64,000 nucleotides of DNA from Ornithoclostridium sp949298505 (GCA_949298505.1 CASFWW010000023.1:1-64000); one strand, 5' to 3'; counted from the stretch's first letter, positions 45,302-53,106 are shown. The notes: a model not told the origin generated them from the letters alone. A program made the numbers and translations.

Positions 45302-45734
45302 CTTCGTTCACCTCTTCACCGCTTTCTTCGCCTTTCTTGACGAACTTGCACTTTATCGGGAGCTTGTGCGACGCAAGGCGGAGCGCCTCTCTCGCAATTT
45401 CTTCCGATACGCCAGCCATCTCGAACATGACTCTGCCCGGTTTGACGACTGCCACCCAGTACTCTACGCTACCTTTACCGCTACCCATTCTGGTCTCAGC
45501 GGGCTTCTTGGTGACAGGCTTGTGGGGGAATATGTCTATCCACACCTGACCGCCTCTCTTGATGTATCTCGTCATAGCGATACGAGCCGCTTCGATCTGA
45601 TTGGAGGTAATCCAGCTCGGCTCGAGGGCTACCAGTCCGTATTCGCCGTAAGCGATCTTGTTACCCTTGTTAGCCTTGCCGCTGAGTCTGCCGCGATGCA
45701 CGCGACGTCTCTTTACTCTTTTAGGCATTAACAT
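45288..45734 (-). CDS. rplP: 50S ribosomal protein L16
   Basis: A-site region 23S protein, 148 aa. MPKRVKRRRVHRGRLSGKAN and GSGKGSVEYWVAVVKPGRVM are conserved. The first ATG (MLMPKR) is one base into the rpsC stop (TAATG) and has GGAGG nine bases upstream; the canonical MPKR start is two codons later. The C-terminus carries an acidic extension (EESGEEVNEDE) overlapping rpmC. Confidence 0.95.
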   Translation of the reverse strand: MLMPKRVKRRRVHRGRLSGKANKGNKIAYGEYGLVALEPSWITSNQIEAARIAMTRYIKRGGQVWIDIFPHKPVTKKPAETRMGSGKGSVEYWVAVVKPGRVMFEMAGVSEEIAREALRLASHKLPIKCKFVKKGEESGEEVNEDESN

Positions 45735-46414
45735 TACGCGTTACCTCCTTCGTTATTTGCTGCGCCGGTCTTTCCGATGACCTCGCCTTTGTAGACCCAC
45801 ACTTTGATGCCGATGATACCGAACGTGGTATGAGCTTCCGCAAAACCGTAATCGATATCCGCTCTGAGCGTCTGAAGAGGAATGGATCCTTCGTGATACT
45901 GCTCGCTCTTTGCGATTTCAACGCCGTCGAGTCTGCCGCTCGCCATAGCCTTTACGCCCTTGGCGCCCGCTTTGATTGCGCGGGTGATAGCCTGCTTCAT
46001 CACGCGCTTGTAAGACATACGCTTTTCAAGCTGAGCCGCAATACTCTCCGCGACGAGCTGTGCGTCGGTATCGGGTCTCTTGACCTCGTATACGTTGACG
46101 TTGATCTCTTTGCCTTTTACGACGTTGTTCAGTTCTTTTACGATCTGCTCGACGCCCGTGCCCTGCTTTCCGATGAGCACGCCCGGCTTGCCGGTGTAAA
46201 TGTTGACGGTGATGATCTCGGTCTTGGAAGAACGTACTCTCGAGATCGTGACCTTGGAGATCGCACAGGTGTAATACTGTTTCTTGATGAAGTTTCTTAT
46301 CTTGTTGTCCTCGATAAGATAATCAGCAAAATTCTTTTTGTCTGCGTACCACTGAGCTTCCCAGTCTTTGATTACGCCTACTCTCATTCCGTTGGGACTG
46401 ACTTTCTGACCCAT
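45734..46414 (-). CDS. rpsC: 30S ribosomal protein S3
   Basis: mRNA-entry protein of the 30S subunit, 226 aa. MGQKVSPNGMRVGVIKDWEA opens the gene; the KH domain has VLIGKQGTGVEQIVKELNNV and the C-terminal domain has TFGIIGIKVWVYKGEV. Confidence 0.96.
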   Translation of the reverse strand: MGQKVSPNGMRVGVIKDWEAQWYADKKNFADYLIEDNKIRNFIKKQYYTCAISKVTISRVRSSKTEIITVNIYTGKPGVLIGKQGTGVEQIVKELNNVVKGKEINVNVYEVKRPDTDAQLVAESIAAQLEKRMSYKRVMKQAITRAIKAGAKGVKAMASGRLDGVEIAKSEQYHEGSIPLQTLRADIDYGFAEAHTTFGIIGIKVWVYKGEVIGKTGAANNEGGNA

Positions 46415-46431
46415 GTTGTTGACCTCCTTTC

Positions 46432-46821
46432 TTACTTGCTCATCACGTCGAGAATGACGGTGATGTGGCTGGTGCGTTTGTTGATTCTTGCCGCGCTGCC
46501 CTTAGCTCTCGGTCTGATCCTCTTGAGGATGGGACCCGCGTTGGCGTAGCATTCTGCGACGTAAAGATCGCTCTTGCTGAGGCTGAGGTTGTTTTCTGCG
46601 TTCGCAGCCGCGGAATTGAGCACCTTGAGCAGAGGCTCGCAAGCCGCCTTTTGCGTATTTTTGAGGATAGCGACCGCGTCAGTGTATTTAGCGCCGCGGA
46701 TGATGTCCAGAACTATTCTGACCTTGTCGGGAGAAATTCTGACATATTTCGCAATCGCTCTGGGGCGCTTGTCCGCACTTTCCTGACGGATAGCAGCTTT
46801 TTCTCTTATTCTTTTAGCCAT
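46432..46821 (-). CDS. rplV: 50S ribosomal protein L22
   Basis: Exit-tunnel protein, 129 aa. AIAKYVRISPDKVRIVLDII and the tip-hairpin region AGPILKRIRPRAKGSA are conserved; an N-terminal extension of ~15 residues precedes the core. Confidence 0.96.
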   Translation of the reverse strand: MAKRIREKAAIRQESADKRPRAIAKYVRISPDKVRIVLDIIRGAKYTDAVAILKNTQKAACEPLLKVLNSAAANAENNLSLSKSDLYVAECYANAGPILKRIRPRAKGSAARINKRTSHITVILDVMSK

Positions 46822-46837
46822 TTGTGTCTGCCTCCTC

Positions 46838-47116
46838 TTACTTCTTTCCGGTGGTCTTCTCGCCGGCGTGACCCTTGAACGTACGGGTCGGAGCGAACTC
46901 GCCGAGCTTGCAACCTACCATGTCTTCCGTAACGTATACGGGAACGTGTTTTCTGCCGTCGTGAACCGCAATCGTATGTCCAACCATATCGGGGAAGATT
47001 GTGGAGGAACGCGACCAGGTCTTGATGACTTTCTTCTCGTTCTTCTCGTTCATAGCGACGATTCTCTTGATAAGCCTTTCTTCTACGAAAGGTCCTTTCT
47101 TTACCGATCTACTCAT
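46838..47116 (-). CDS. rpsS: 30S ribosomal protein S19
   Basis: Head protein, 92 aa. MSRSVKKGPFVEERLIKRIV, TWSRSSTIFPDMVGHTIAVH and LGEFAPTRTFKGHAG are signatures. Confidence 0.97.
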   Translation of the reverse strand: MSRSVKKGPFVEERLIKRIVAMNEKNEKKVIKTWSRSSTIFPDMVGHTIAVHDGRKHVPVYVTEDMVGCKLGEFAPTRTFKGHAGEKTTGKK

Positions 47117-47130
47117 CTTTCAATCCTCCG

Positions 47131-47952
47131 TTAGTTGATGCGCTTAATGATGAACTTGTTGCTCTTGTTCTTCTTTCTGGTCTTGTAACCCAGAGTGGGA
47201 ACGCCCCACGGGGTAACAGGACTGGGCATACCGATAGGCGACTTGCCTTCACCACCGCCGTGCGGGTGATCGCAGGGGTTCATGACCACACCTCTTACGG
47301 TCGGCTTGACGCCCATGTGACGCTTGCGTCCCGCTTTACCGATGCTGACGATCTCGTGATCGAGGTTGCCCACCTGACCTATGGTCGCTTTGCACTTGAT
47401 GGGGATATATCTCATCTCGCCGCTGGGCATTCTCAGGATCGCGTACTTGCCTTCCTTAGCCATCAGCTGAGCCGCGTTGCCGGCTGCTCTTGCGATCTGA
47501 CCTCCCTTGCCGGGATGCATCTCGATGTTGTGGATCATCGTACCTACGGGGATCTTTTCAAGGGGCAGGCAGTTGCCGGTCTTGATGTCAGCGTTTTCGC
47601 CGCTGACCACGACGTCGCCCTTGTTCAGACCTACGGGAGCGAGGATGTATCTCTTTTCGCCGTCCGCGTAGTGCAGGAGCGCTATGTTCGCGCTGCGGTT
47701 AGGATCGTATTCGATGGAAGCGACTTTAGCGGGAACGTTGTCCTTGTTGCGCTTGAAATCGATGATGCGGTATTTGTTGCGGTTTCCGCCGCCGATATGT
47801 CTTACCGTGATTCTGCCGCTTGCGTTTCTGCCGCCCGTCTTGTTCTTGCTCTCGAGCAAGCTTCTTTCGGGGGTCGTCGTCGTGATCTCGCTGAACGCGG
47901 AGGTCGTCATGAAACGACGTGCGGGAGAAGTAGGTTTATATCTCTTTATCAT
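47131..47952 (-). CDS. rplB: 50S ribosomal protein L2
   Basis: Needed for subunit association and peptidyl transfer, 273 aa. RYKPTSPARRFMTTSAFSEI at the start, GRITVRHIGGGNRNKYR, and the catalytic-region loop VMNPCDHPHGGGEGKSPIG are invariant features. Confidence 0.97.
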   Translation of the reverse strand: MIKRYKPTSPARRFMTTSAFSEITTTTPERSLLESKNKTGGRNASGRITVRHIGGGNRNKYRIIDFKRNKDNVPAKVASIEYDPNRSANIALLHYADGEKRYILAPVGLNKGDVVVSGENADIKTGNCLPLEKIPVGTMIHNIEMHPGKGGQIARAAGNAAQLMAKEGKYAILRMPSGEMRYIPIKCKATIGQVGNLDHEIVSIGKAGRKRHMGVKPTVRGVVMNPCDHPHGGGEGKSPIGMPSPVTPWGVPTLGYKTRKKNKSNKFIIKRIN

Positions 47953-47968
47953 ATCCTTAGTCCTCCTA

Positions 47969-48259
47969 TCAGGTCAAACTCTCGAAGAACTCGATGGGTT
48001 TGCTGTCTGCCTTGAGCTGAACGATCGCTTTCTTGTAAGCTGCGGTCTTGCCTTCGTTCCTGCCCATTCTCTTGGTCTTGCCGTCGTAGTTGGAGGTGTT
48101 GACCTTTTCAACCTTGACGCCGAAGATATCCTCGATTGCCACCTTTATCTGCGTTTTCGTCGCCCTTTTGTCGACTTTGAAAGTGTACTTCTTGGACTGA
48201 ATTCCGTCGAAGCTCTTTTCACTCATCAACGGGCTGATGATAATGTCGTACTTGTTCAT
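47969..48259 (-). CDS. rplW: 50S ribosomal protein L23
   Basis: Exit-site docking protein for trigger factor and SRP, 96 aa. DIIISPLMSEKSFDGIQSKK and EDIFGVKVEKVNTSNYDGKT are typical. The start overlaps the rplD stop by one base. Confidence 0.96.
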   Translation of the reverse strand: MNKYDIIISPLMSEKSFDGIQSKKYTFKVDKRATKTQIKVAIEDIFGVKVEKVNTSNYDGKTKRMGRNEGKTAAYKKAIVQLKADSKPIEFFESLT

Positions 48260-48897
48260 TACTCAGCTACCTCCTCGCTGTTGTAAGCCTTCTCGAGCTT
48301 TTCGACCGCCGCCTTCGTAACGAGACATTTAGCGTTTGCCGCCAGGTCGTATACGTTGACGAGATCTGCGTTGATCACAGTAAGATTTTCAATGTTTGCG
48401 CTCGCTCTGAGGATCTTTTCGTCGTTTTCGGAAACGATCAGGAGAACCTTGCAATCAAAACCGAAGCTCTTGAGGACCGCCGCCATCAGCTTCGTCTTCG
48501 CGTCAGCCAGCTTGAGTTCGTCGAGAACTACGAAATCGCCGTCCTGAACTTTTGCGCTGAGCGCGCTGACAGTAGCCGCATACTTCATCTTCTTGTTGAT
48601 CTTCTGAGAGAAGTCTCTCTGCTTGGGAGCGAAAACAACGCCGCCGCCCGTCCACTGAGGACTTCTGATGGAACCCTGTCTCGCACGACCGGTGCCCTTC
48701 TGTCTCCAGGGCTTGATGCCTCCGCCTCTGACTTCGCTGCGGGTAAGCGTGCTCTTGTTGCCCTGTCTCTTGTTTGCCATCTGAGCGACGACGACCTGGT
48801 GTACGAGCGGCTCGTTGTATTCCTGAGCAAATACCGCGTCGGAGAGATCCATCGTGCCCACTTTCTGTGCACTTATATTAAAAACGTCTACTTTCAT
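48259..48897 (-). CDS. rplD: 50S ribosomal protein L4
   Basis: Tunnel-lining protein, 212 aa. KSTLTRSEVRGGGIKPWRQK followed by GTGRARQGSIRSPQWTGGGV is the extended loop; the globular domain ends with NVYDLAANAKCLVTKAAVEK. In E. coli L4 represses the S10 operon; here a structured leader precedes rpsJ, but whether L4 is the ligand is unknown. Confidence 0.97.
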   Translation of the reverse strand: MKVDVFNISAQKVGTMDLSDAVFAQEYNEPLVHQVVVAQMANKRQGNKSTLTRSEVRGGGIKPWRQKGTGRARQGSIRSPQWTGGGVVFAPKQRDFSQKINKKMKYAATVSALSAKVQDGDFVVLDELKLADAKTKLMAAVLKSFGFDCKVLLIVSENDEKILRASANIENLTVINADLVNVYDLAANAKCLVTKAAVEKLEKAYNSEEVAE

Positions 48898-48908
48898 TTC
48901 GCTTCTCC

Positions 48909-49541
48909 TTATTGTGCCTTGTAGCTGGACTTCACGGTCACGACGCCGCCCTTGTTGCCGGGGATCGCGCCCTTGATGAGCAGCAGGTTGCGCTCTTTGT
49001 CCACTCTGACTACCGTCAGGTTCTGAACGGTAACTCTTTCGTTACCCCAGTGACCGGACATCTTCTTGTTCTTGAAAACTCTTGAAGGAGTGGAGTTTGC
49101 GCTCAAGGAACCTACGCCTCTGTGATAACCGGAACCGTGCGCCATCGGGCCACAATGCTGATTCCATCTCTTGATCGCGCCGGTAAAGCCCTTACCTTTC
49201 GAGACACCGACTACGTCAACTTTGTCGCCGACTGCGAACACGTCGCAGGTGATCACGCTGCCAACTTCCATGCTTTCCGCATTGTCGAGTCTGAGTTCTC
49301 TCAGATGTCTCTTGGGCGCTACGCCTGCCTTTTCAAAGTGTCCTTTGACGGGCTTGGTCACGTTCTTCGCCTTGATCTCGCCGAACGCCACCTGAATTGC
49401 GCTGTAACCGTCTTTTTCCTGAGTCTTCTTCTGCACTACGGGGCACGGACCCGCTTCAACTACCGTTACCGGTATTACGGTGCCGTCCTCGGTGAAGATC
49501 TGGCTCATTCCCAATTTCTTTCCAATGATTGCTTTATTCAT
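48909..49541 (-). CDS. rplC: 50S ribosomal protein L3
   Basis: Early-assembly 23S binder reaching the peptidyl transferase centre, 210 aa. KAIIGKKLGMSQIFTEDGTV, GVSKGKGFTGAIKRWNQ and the loop GPMAHGSGYHRGVGSLSANS are conserved. Confidence 0.97.
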   Translation of the reverse strand: MNKAIIGKKLGMSQIFTEDGTVIPVTVVEAGPCPVVQKKTQEKDGYSAIQVAFGEIKAKNVTKPVKGHFEKAGVAPKRHLRELRLDNAESMEVGSVITCDVFAVGDKVDVVGVSKGKGFTGAIKRWNQHCGPMAHGSGYHRGVGSLSANSTPSRVFKNKKMSGHWGNERVTVQNLTVVRVDKERNLLLIKGAIPGNKGGVVTVKSSYKAQ

Positions 49542-49619
49542 AGATAAAGTTCACCTCCGTATTTATTCCGTCCGCGCTTTTTGGGTCAACGCGGAACCGT
49601 ATTGTTGTCTTGTCTGTTA

Positions 49620-49928
49620 TCAGAGTTTGATGTTGATATCGACGCCTGCCGGCAAAGTCAGCTTCATCAAAGCTTCCATAGCCTTTGCGGTGGGATTGTA
49701 GATATCTATCAGTCTCTTGTGCGTTCTGAGCTCGAACTGCTCGCGGCTGTCCTTATATTTGTGAACCGCGCGAAGTATCGTTACGACTTCTTTCTCGGTG
49801 GGAAGGGGGATGGGTCCGCTGACCTTAACGCCGCTTCTCGTGACCGTGTCGACGATCTTGCTTGCCGCCTCGTCAATGAGGTTGTGATCATAAGCTCTGA
49901 GTCTTATTCTGATGATTTGTCCTGCCAT
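49620..49928 (-). CDS. rpsJ: 30S ribosomal protein S10
   Basis: Head protein and antitermination factor NusE, 102 aa. IRIRLRAYDHNLIDEAASKI, GPIPLPTEKEVVTILRAVH and YKDSREQFELRTHKRLIDI are invariant. It is the first gene of the supercluster, behind a long leader and strong promoter. No rpsL/rpsG/fusA/tuf genes precede it here. Confidence 0.97.
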   Translation of the reverse strand: MAGQIIRIRLRAYDHNLIDEAASKIVDTVTRSGVKVSGPIPLPTEKEVVTILRAVHKYKDSREQFELRTHKRLIDIYNPTAKAMEALMKLTLPAGVDINIKL

Positions 49929-49980
49929 TTTCTTTTACTCCTTTTTCCTAACTTACATATTCACGTGCCCGTGTGTTTCA

Positions 49981-50102
49981 CACCGCGACTTTAATAAAAG
50001 GCGTGCAGTTCGCCTCCGTTAGTCGCCCGATTGCCGGACCCTTGTCCGCGGAAATTCTCTGCTTTTGCAGTAACCTCCCGCTTCATCCCGTTTTTCGCGG
50101 TG
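49981..50102 (-). promoter_or_regulatory. Structured leader RNA of the S10 operon
   Basis: CACCGCGA near the 5' end (50095-50102) and TCGCGGTG near the 3' end (49981-49988) form a perfect 8-bp helix enclosing ~106 bases. Inside are three hairpins: CTGC-AAAA-GCAG, GGAC-AAGG-GTCC, and GGCG-N7-CGCC followed by UUUUAUU, which looks like a weak terminator. Such a closed domain before rpsJ is probably a ribosomal-protein autoregulatory leader; I did not match it to a named leader family. Confidence 0.6.
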
Positions 50103-50308
50103 CACTGAGAATTATATAGATTTAAATATTTTAAGTCAAATCTTTGAACAAAAAAGATTTAAAAAGAAATGTAAAATTTATGTAAAATCAATATTTTTGG
50201 CTTCAAAAAGGTTTGATTATAAGTTTTGTTTATTGTAACGCGTCCGTTTCATTACCCCGCTTTCCAACAGCCTTTTGCGTCTGATCTGACTGATCACGTT
50301 TCTAAGGT
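50103..50308. other. AT-rich spacer between the S10 promoter and the XRE gene
   Basis: Besides the S10 promoter, this stretch is AT-rich. One inverted repeat (TTTTTG-GCTT-CAAAAA with AATCAA/TTTGATT outside, around 50186-50219) may act as a terminator for the XRE gene on minus. No gene seen. Confidence 0.4.
50111..50139 (-). promoter_or_regulatory. Promoter of the S10-spc-alpha supercluster
   Basis: On minus, TTGACT (50134-50139) and TATAAT (50111-50116) are spaced by 17 bp, with A/T-rich sequence upstream that could serve as an UP element. Start expected near 50104. Confidence 0.88.
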
Positions 50309-50635
50309 CTATCCCAGTTTTTCCAGCTCTTCTATCATTCTGAGCAACACGCCGTAGTATTTGCCGTCCAGATTTTTTACCTTGTTTATCAATTTGTTCT
50401 GTTCTTCGCTCTGATCGTCGTCCGTCAATCCCAGCAGATAGTCCGACGTAACTCCAAGGTTGAGACTGATCTTATACAACGTCTGAATCGACACTCCGAC
50501 TTTCCCGGCTTCAACATCTGCAAGAAATCTCGGGCTGACGTTAATGCTTTCGGCAAGTTTTTCACGCGTAACGTTTGCCAGCTTACGGGCGATTTTTATT
50601 TTGTTTCCCAACTCGACGTTTATTTCTTTCATCAT
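50309..50635 (-). CDS. XRE family helix-turn-helix repressor
   Basis: A 108-aa DNA-binding protein. The N-terminal HTH (residues ~8-65; LANVTREKLAESINVSPRFLADVE) is a Cro/C1-type domain, and the C-terminal ~40 residues (SEEQNKLINKVKNLDGKYYG onwards) are helical and probably dimerise. It is divergent from a membrane protein gene, and an identical inverted repeat TATGA-N9-TCATA lies inside both promoters, so it very likely represses both genes (inference). Confidence 0.87.
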   Translation of the reverse strand: MMKEINVELGNKIKIARKLANVTREKLAESINVSPRFLADVEAGKVGVSIQTLYKISLNLGVTSDYLLGLTDDDQSEEQNKLINKVKNLDGKYYGVLLRMIEELEKLG

Positions 50636-50658
50636 GATTACCTTTTTGTACTTTTAAC

Positions 50659-50687
50659 ATTATATATGAACTTACAGATCATAACAA
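50659..50687 (-). promoter_or_regulatory. Promoter of the XRE gene
   Basis: On minus, TTGTTA (50682-50687) and TATAAT (50659-50664), spaced by 17 bp. The spacer holds one copy of the inverted repeat. Confidence 0.8.
50665..50683. promoter_or_regulatory. Operator copy 1, TATGA-N9-TCATA
   Basis: TATGA at 50665-50669 and TCATA at 50679-50683 flank nine bases and fill the spacer of the XRE promoter. The same repeat recurs 45 bp away in the divergent promoter. Confidence 0.7.
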
Positions 50688-50703
50688 TGATGTTGTATTT
50701 CAC

Positions 50704-50732
50704 TTGACATATGAGTGTTTAATTCATATAAT
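50704..50732 (+). promoter_or_regulatory. Promoter of the divergent membrane protein gene
   Basis: TTGACA (50704-50709) and TATAAT (50727-50732) are spaced by 17 bp, a perfect consensus that would be strongly active when no repressor is bound. Confidence 0.88.
50710..50728. promoter_or_regulatory. Operator copy 2, TATGA-N9-TCATA
   Basis: TATGA at 50710-50714 and TCATA at 50724-50728, with the same nine-base gap as copy 1, lie between the -35 and -10 boxes of the membrane protein promoter. Confidence 0.7.
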
Positions 50733-50774
50733 ATAATTATCAATAATATACAAATGAAGTTATACGGAGGTATT

Positions 50775-51371
50775 ATGCACGCAGCAACGAAATTTAAAAT
50801 ATCGTCTTTTTTTAAGCAACTGATCCTTTACCCGATCTTCATGTTTTTGTCTCTTTCTTCATGGGCAGTGATAGGAATGATCCTGTCTCTCTTTGGAGTA
50901 AGCAACCCTCTGGGAGACGAATTCAAAGCTTCGATATTCGACGCTCCAAATTACGGCATGGCGATCGGGCTTATTCTTGTTTTCGCCCTCGGGATATTCT
51001 TTGCGAGGCTGTGTTTCAGAAGAAAAGGTAAATCGACTTCTTATCAACAGTACCACCCCGAATACGAAAAACCCGAAATAACCGTCGACGCCGATATTTA
51101 CGACAGCGACAATTACAGGATAGGCACGGCGAGATATCATCAGGACGGCGACAGCGGAGTCAGAAAGCACCTTACGGGATGGGGACTTCTCTCTTATCTG
51201 TCTTTGCCGATGATGGTGATCACAAAATCTGTTTCTCTCGTTTTGTCTTTTCTGGCTATTTTTATAATCAGACTTGTGGTGTCCGTTTCGGATTATATGT
51301 ATGACATAAGAAAACACGGCTTTTTCTTCGACATGTTGTTCTACCTGTTCGACATTTCAGTGTTGGAATGA
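50775..51371 (+). CDS. Membrane protein of unknown function
   Basis: A 198-aa protein with hydrophobic segments at about residues 15-42 and 60-76, a hydrophilic middle part (KGKSTSYQQYHPEYEKPEIT and on) and further hydrophobic stretches near 134-170 and at the C-terminus. No family was recognised and there is no signal peptidase site. The ATG at 50775 follows GGAGG; an earlier in-frame start falls in the promoter. It is divergent from the XRE repressor and probably controlled by it. A possible role in envelope stress is only a guess from the layout. Confidence 0.75.
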   Translation: MHAATKFKISSFFKQLILYPIFMFLSLSSWAVIGMILSLFGVSNPLGDEFKASIFDAPNYGMAIGLILVFALGIFFARLCFRRKGKSTSYQQYHPEYEKPEITVDADIYDSDNYRIGTARYHQDGDSGVRKHLTGWGLLSYLSLPMMVITKSVSLVLSFLAIFIIRLVVSVSDYMYDIRKHGFFFDMLFYLFDISVLE

Positions 51372-51409
51372 GAATTTATTCAATCGACAACCGTTTTTCA
51401 TCAACGATC

Positions 51410-51446
51410 AAAAAGGCGCGCCGGAAATATTACGGCGCGCCTTTAA
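51410..51446 (+). terminator. Terminator of the membrane protein gene
   Basis: AAAGGCGCGCCG and CGGCGCGCCTTT form a perfect 12-bp stem over a 9-base loop (51412-51444). Confidence 0.8.
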
Positions 51447-51563
51447 CGTAAACCTGACCGTCATGCTCCAAAGCAAGATATGACGGTTTGCACCCGACAA
51501 AATTAATACGGTGGCTATGCCGTCAGTTGTGAATTTCACTCCCCGACGGCGTCTGAATTACCG
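51447..51563. other. Structured island between two convergent terminators
   Basis: It contains ACCGTCAT-N15-ATGACGGT (51457-51487, perfect 8-bp arms) and several further CCGTC/GACGG half-sites that can pair in more than one way. No frame with a ribosome binding site is present. It may be a small RNA or a regulatory remnant; expression cannot be judged. Confidence 0.35.
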
Positions 51564-51599
51564 AAAAAAGAGTTCCGACATCCGACGGAACTCTTTTTT
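51564..51599. terminator. Bidirectional terminator after the DUF1858 gene
   Basis: AAAAAAGAGTTCCG (51564-51577) pairs with CGGAACTCTTTTTT (51586-51599), with A/T tracts on both sides. Confidence 0.88.
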
Positions 51600-51642
51600 C
51601 GTTTACTTTTTCTTGTCAAAATGAATCTTGTAAAGCTTCTTG

Positions 51643-51843
51643 TCAGCTTCTTGCCGCTTCGTTGAGCTTCTCCACAAGTTCGTCTACATCGACGCCGTGA
51701 GCATTAGCCGCGTCCTCAACGGTCTCGTTGTGCGCAAGAGCGCATCCCAGGCAATGCATGCCCACGCTGAAAAGTACGTTTGCTATCGCGTCAACGTTGC
51801 CCTGCTTCAGAGCGTCTGCTATAAGCATATCCTTCGTTATCAT
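51643..51843 (-). CDS. DUF1858 redox-disulfide domain protein
   Basis: A 66-aa protein with MITKDMLIADALKQGNVDAI and the CxxC segment GMHCLGCALAHNETVEDAA, typical of the small DUF1858 family (hybrid-cluster-protein-associated disulfide domain). The two cysteines at the start of a helix suggest redox or metal chemistry, but no function is established. GGAGG precedes the ATG, just after a small hairpin also found before the SPFH gene. It is monocistronic. Confidence 0.87.
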   Translation of the reverse strand: MITKDMLIADALKQGNVDAIANVLFSVGMHCLGCALAHNETVEDAANAHGVDVDELVEKLNEAARS

Positions 51844-51848
51844 ATTTA

Positions 51849-51870
51849 CCTCCGTCAGAGCTTTCGCCCT
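51849..51870 (-). promoter_or_regulatory. Hairpin plus ribosome-binding-site element before the DUF1858 gene
   Basis: AGGGC-GAAA-GCTCT (51857-51870) is followed by GACGGAGG. An almost identical element at the same distance from the start codon precedes the SPFH gene (54249-54270). Confidence 0.5.
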
Positions 51871-51896
51871 TATATATTATTATTTATTTTATCAAT

Positions 51897-51928
51897 ATTA
51901 TATACGGCGTGTCCGCCGCTTTCGTCAA
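51897..51928 (-). promoter_or_regulatory. Promoter of the DUF1858 gene
   Basis: On minus, TTGACG (51923-51928) with TATATA (18-bp spacing) or TATAAT (20 bp) at 51897-51904. Confidence 0.65.
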
Positions 51929-51988
51929 CACTATTTTATATAATCCCGGTCAGGAATGCAAGCGTTTTAGCATAATCGCGCCGCTTCG

Positions 51989-53089
51989 TCAGGAGAAAAA
52001 CAACAGATATATCATCCAGATCAGCAAAGCCGCCACTCCCGTGCAGAACAAAGCGAAGAAGAACGTCTTGATCGGAGACAAAGGAGCGCTGCCCACAGTC
52101 TGTCCGTTCCTGCCGTTTACGACAAAGCCGTAGTCCTTGCCCTTGTATCTGTACGAACTCGTCCAGATCGGCGCGAGCACGTACTTGTACTTCGTCTCGC
52201 TGTATACGGGATATACGTTTATGTAGTCAACGTGATCAGCGTCCGGGTACATATTTCTTATCTGAGACCTTACGCTGTCGACCATGATCTTCTGCGCGAC
52301 CTCCCAGCTCGCGTCCAGCCCCTGAGCGTACCTCTCGGCAGAATAGCCGGAAAGGTATTCTTCTTCATACTGAACGGAATTCACCGTATCGAAACCGCCG
52401 ATCTTGTTCAGTTGTTTCTGAGTCAGCCTCGTACTCGCGCCGACAAGAACGTCGTCGAAATACGAATTGACCGCTCCGCTGACGTTATACCACCTGATCC
52501 TCGTTTCGGTGCGTCTGTTCTTGCCGCTGCCGACGGTCACGGTATAGGTCTTGCCGAGGCGGGCGTCGTATTTCGCATGCACGTTGGAATCAAAAGTCCA
52601 TGACGGTATGTAAACGCCGTTCATTCGCGAAGTCTTTGCCGTCTTTTTCAGATTGGAAGGCGCGAGAAATTTCTTGCCCATCCATTTTTTCAGGCTTTCG
52701 TGCGCTTTCGGCTCGGAGATCAGAAAAGGCAGAACCGCGTTGGGTTTCAGCCCGGGAACTTCGTCCGTCTCCACCAGATTTGGCGCGCCGCAGAAAGGAC
52801 AGACCGTGCAGGTCTGATATTTTTCAAGCACGGTCTTTGCGCCGCAGACGGGGCACTGTATACACTTGACCTCTCCCCAGCCGGTAAATCCCTGCTCGGA
52901 GAGCGCGGTGTAATACAGCTCCATAGGCGGTCCGGGAGCGGGAACGTCGCGTTCCGTTCCGCAATAAGAACATCTGAGCTTTCCCGAATCCGGATCGTAT
53001 CTGAGAAAATTTCCGCATCCAGGACACTTGAAAGTATCGCTTTCAAGTTCCTCGGCAGTCGTTTCGTCCCTGACTTCCTGTTCAGCCAT
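51989..53089 (-). CDS. Zinc-ribbon membrane protein (YdjG-like)
   Basis: A 366-aa protein with two N-terminal zinc ribbons (CPGCGNFLRYD with CSYCGTERD; CPVCGAKTVLE with CPFCGAPNLVE), a central soluble domain with aromatic beta segments (VYIPSWTFDSNVHAKYDARL), and one hydrophobic C-terminal segment (FFFALFCTGVAALLIWMIYL) as a tail anchor. It follows the SPFH gene by 17 bases. The same pairing occurs in Bacillus subtilis as YdjI-YdjG, an SPFH scaffold with its membrane anchor linked to PspA membrane-stress response; no PspA gene is seen here. The ATG at 53089 is fixed by GGAGA. Confidence 0.8.
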   Translation of the reverse strand: MAEQEVRDETTAEELESDTFKCPGCGNFLRYDPDSGKLRCSYCGTERDVPAPGPPMELYYTALSEQGFTGWGEVKCIQCPVCGAKTVLEKYQTCTVCPFCGAPNLVETDEVPGLKPNAVLPFLISEPKAHESLKKWMGKKFLAPSNLKKTAKTSRMNGVYIPSWTFDSNVHAKYDARLGKTYTVTVGSGKNRRTETRIRWYNVSGAVNSYFDDVLVGASTRLTQKQLNKIGGFDTVNSVQYEEEYLSGYSAERYAQGLDASWEVAQKIMVDSVRSQIRNMYPDADHVDYINVYPVYSETKYKYVLAPIWTSSYRYKGKDYGFVVNGRNGQTVGSAPLSPIKTFFFALFCTGVAALLIWMIYLLFFS

Positions 53090-53106
53090 ACTTATCTCCG
53101 CCCGTA

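Noticed and set aside
50745..50765. Origin-like or iteron DNA in the AT-rich XRE/membrane protein gap
   Set aside because: No DnaA boxes or repeated iterons; the AT-richness is explained by two overlapping promoter regions.
51447..51563. Possible FMN or cobalamin riboswitch on minus (a GTGAAATTCAC motif near GACGGCATAGCC)
   Set aside because: Only one motif is similar; the remaining conserved core parts are missing, and no flavin or cobalamin gene follows on that strand.
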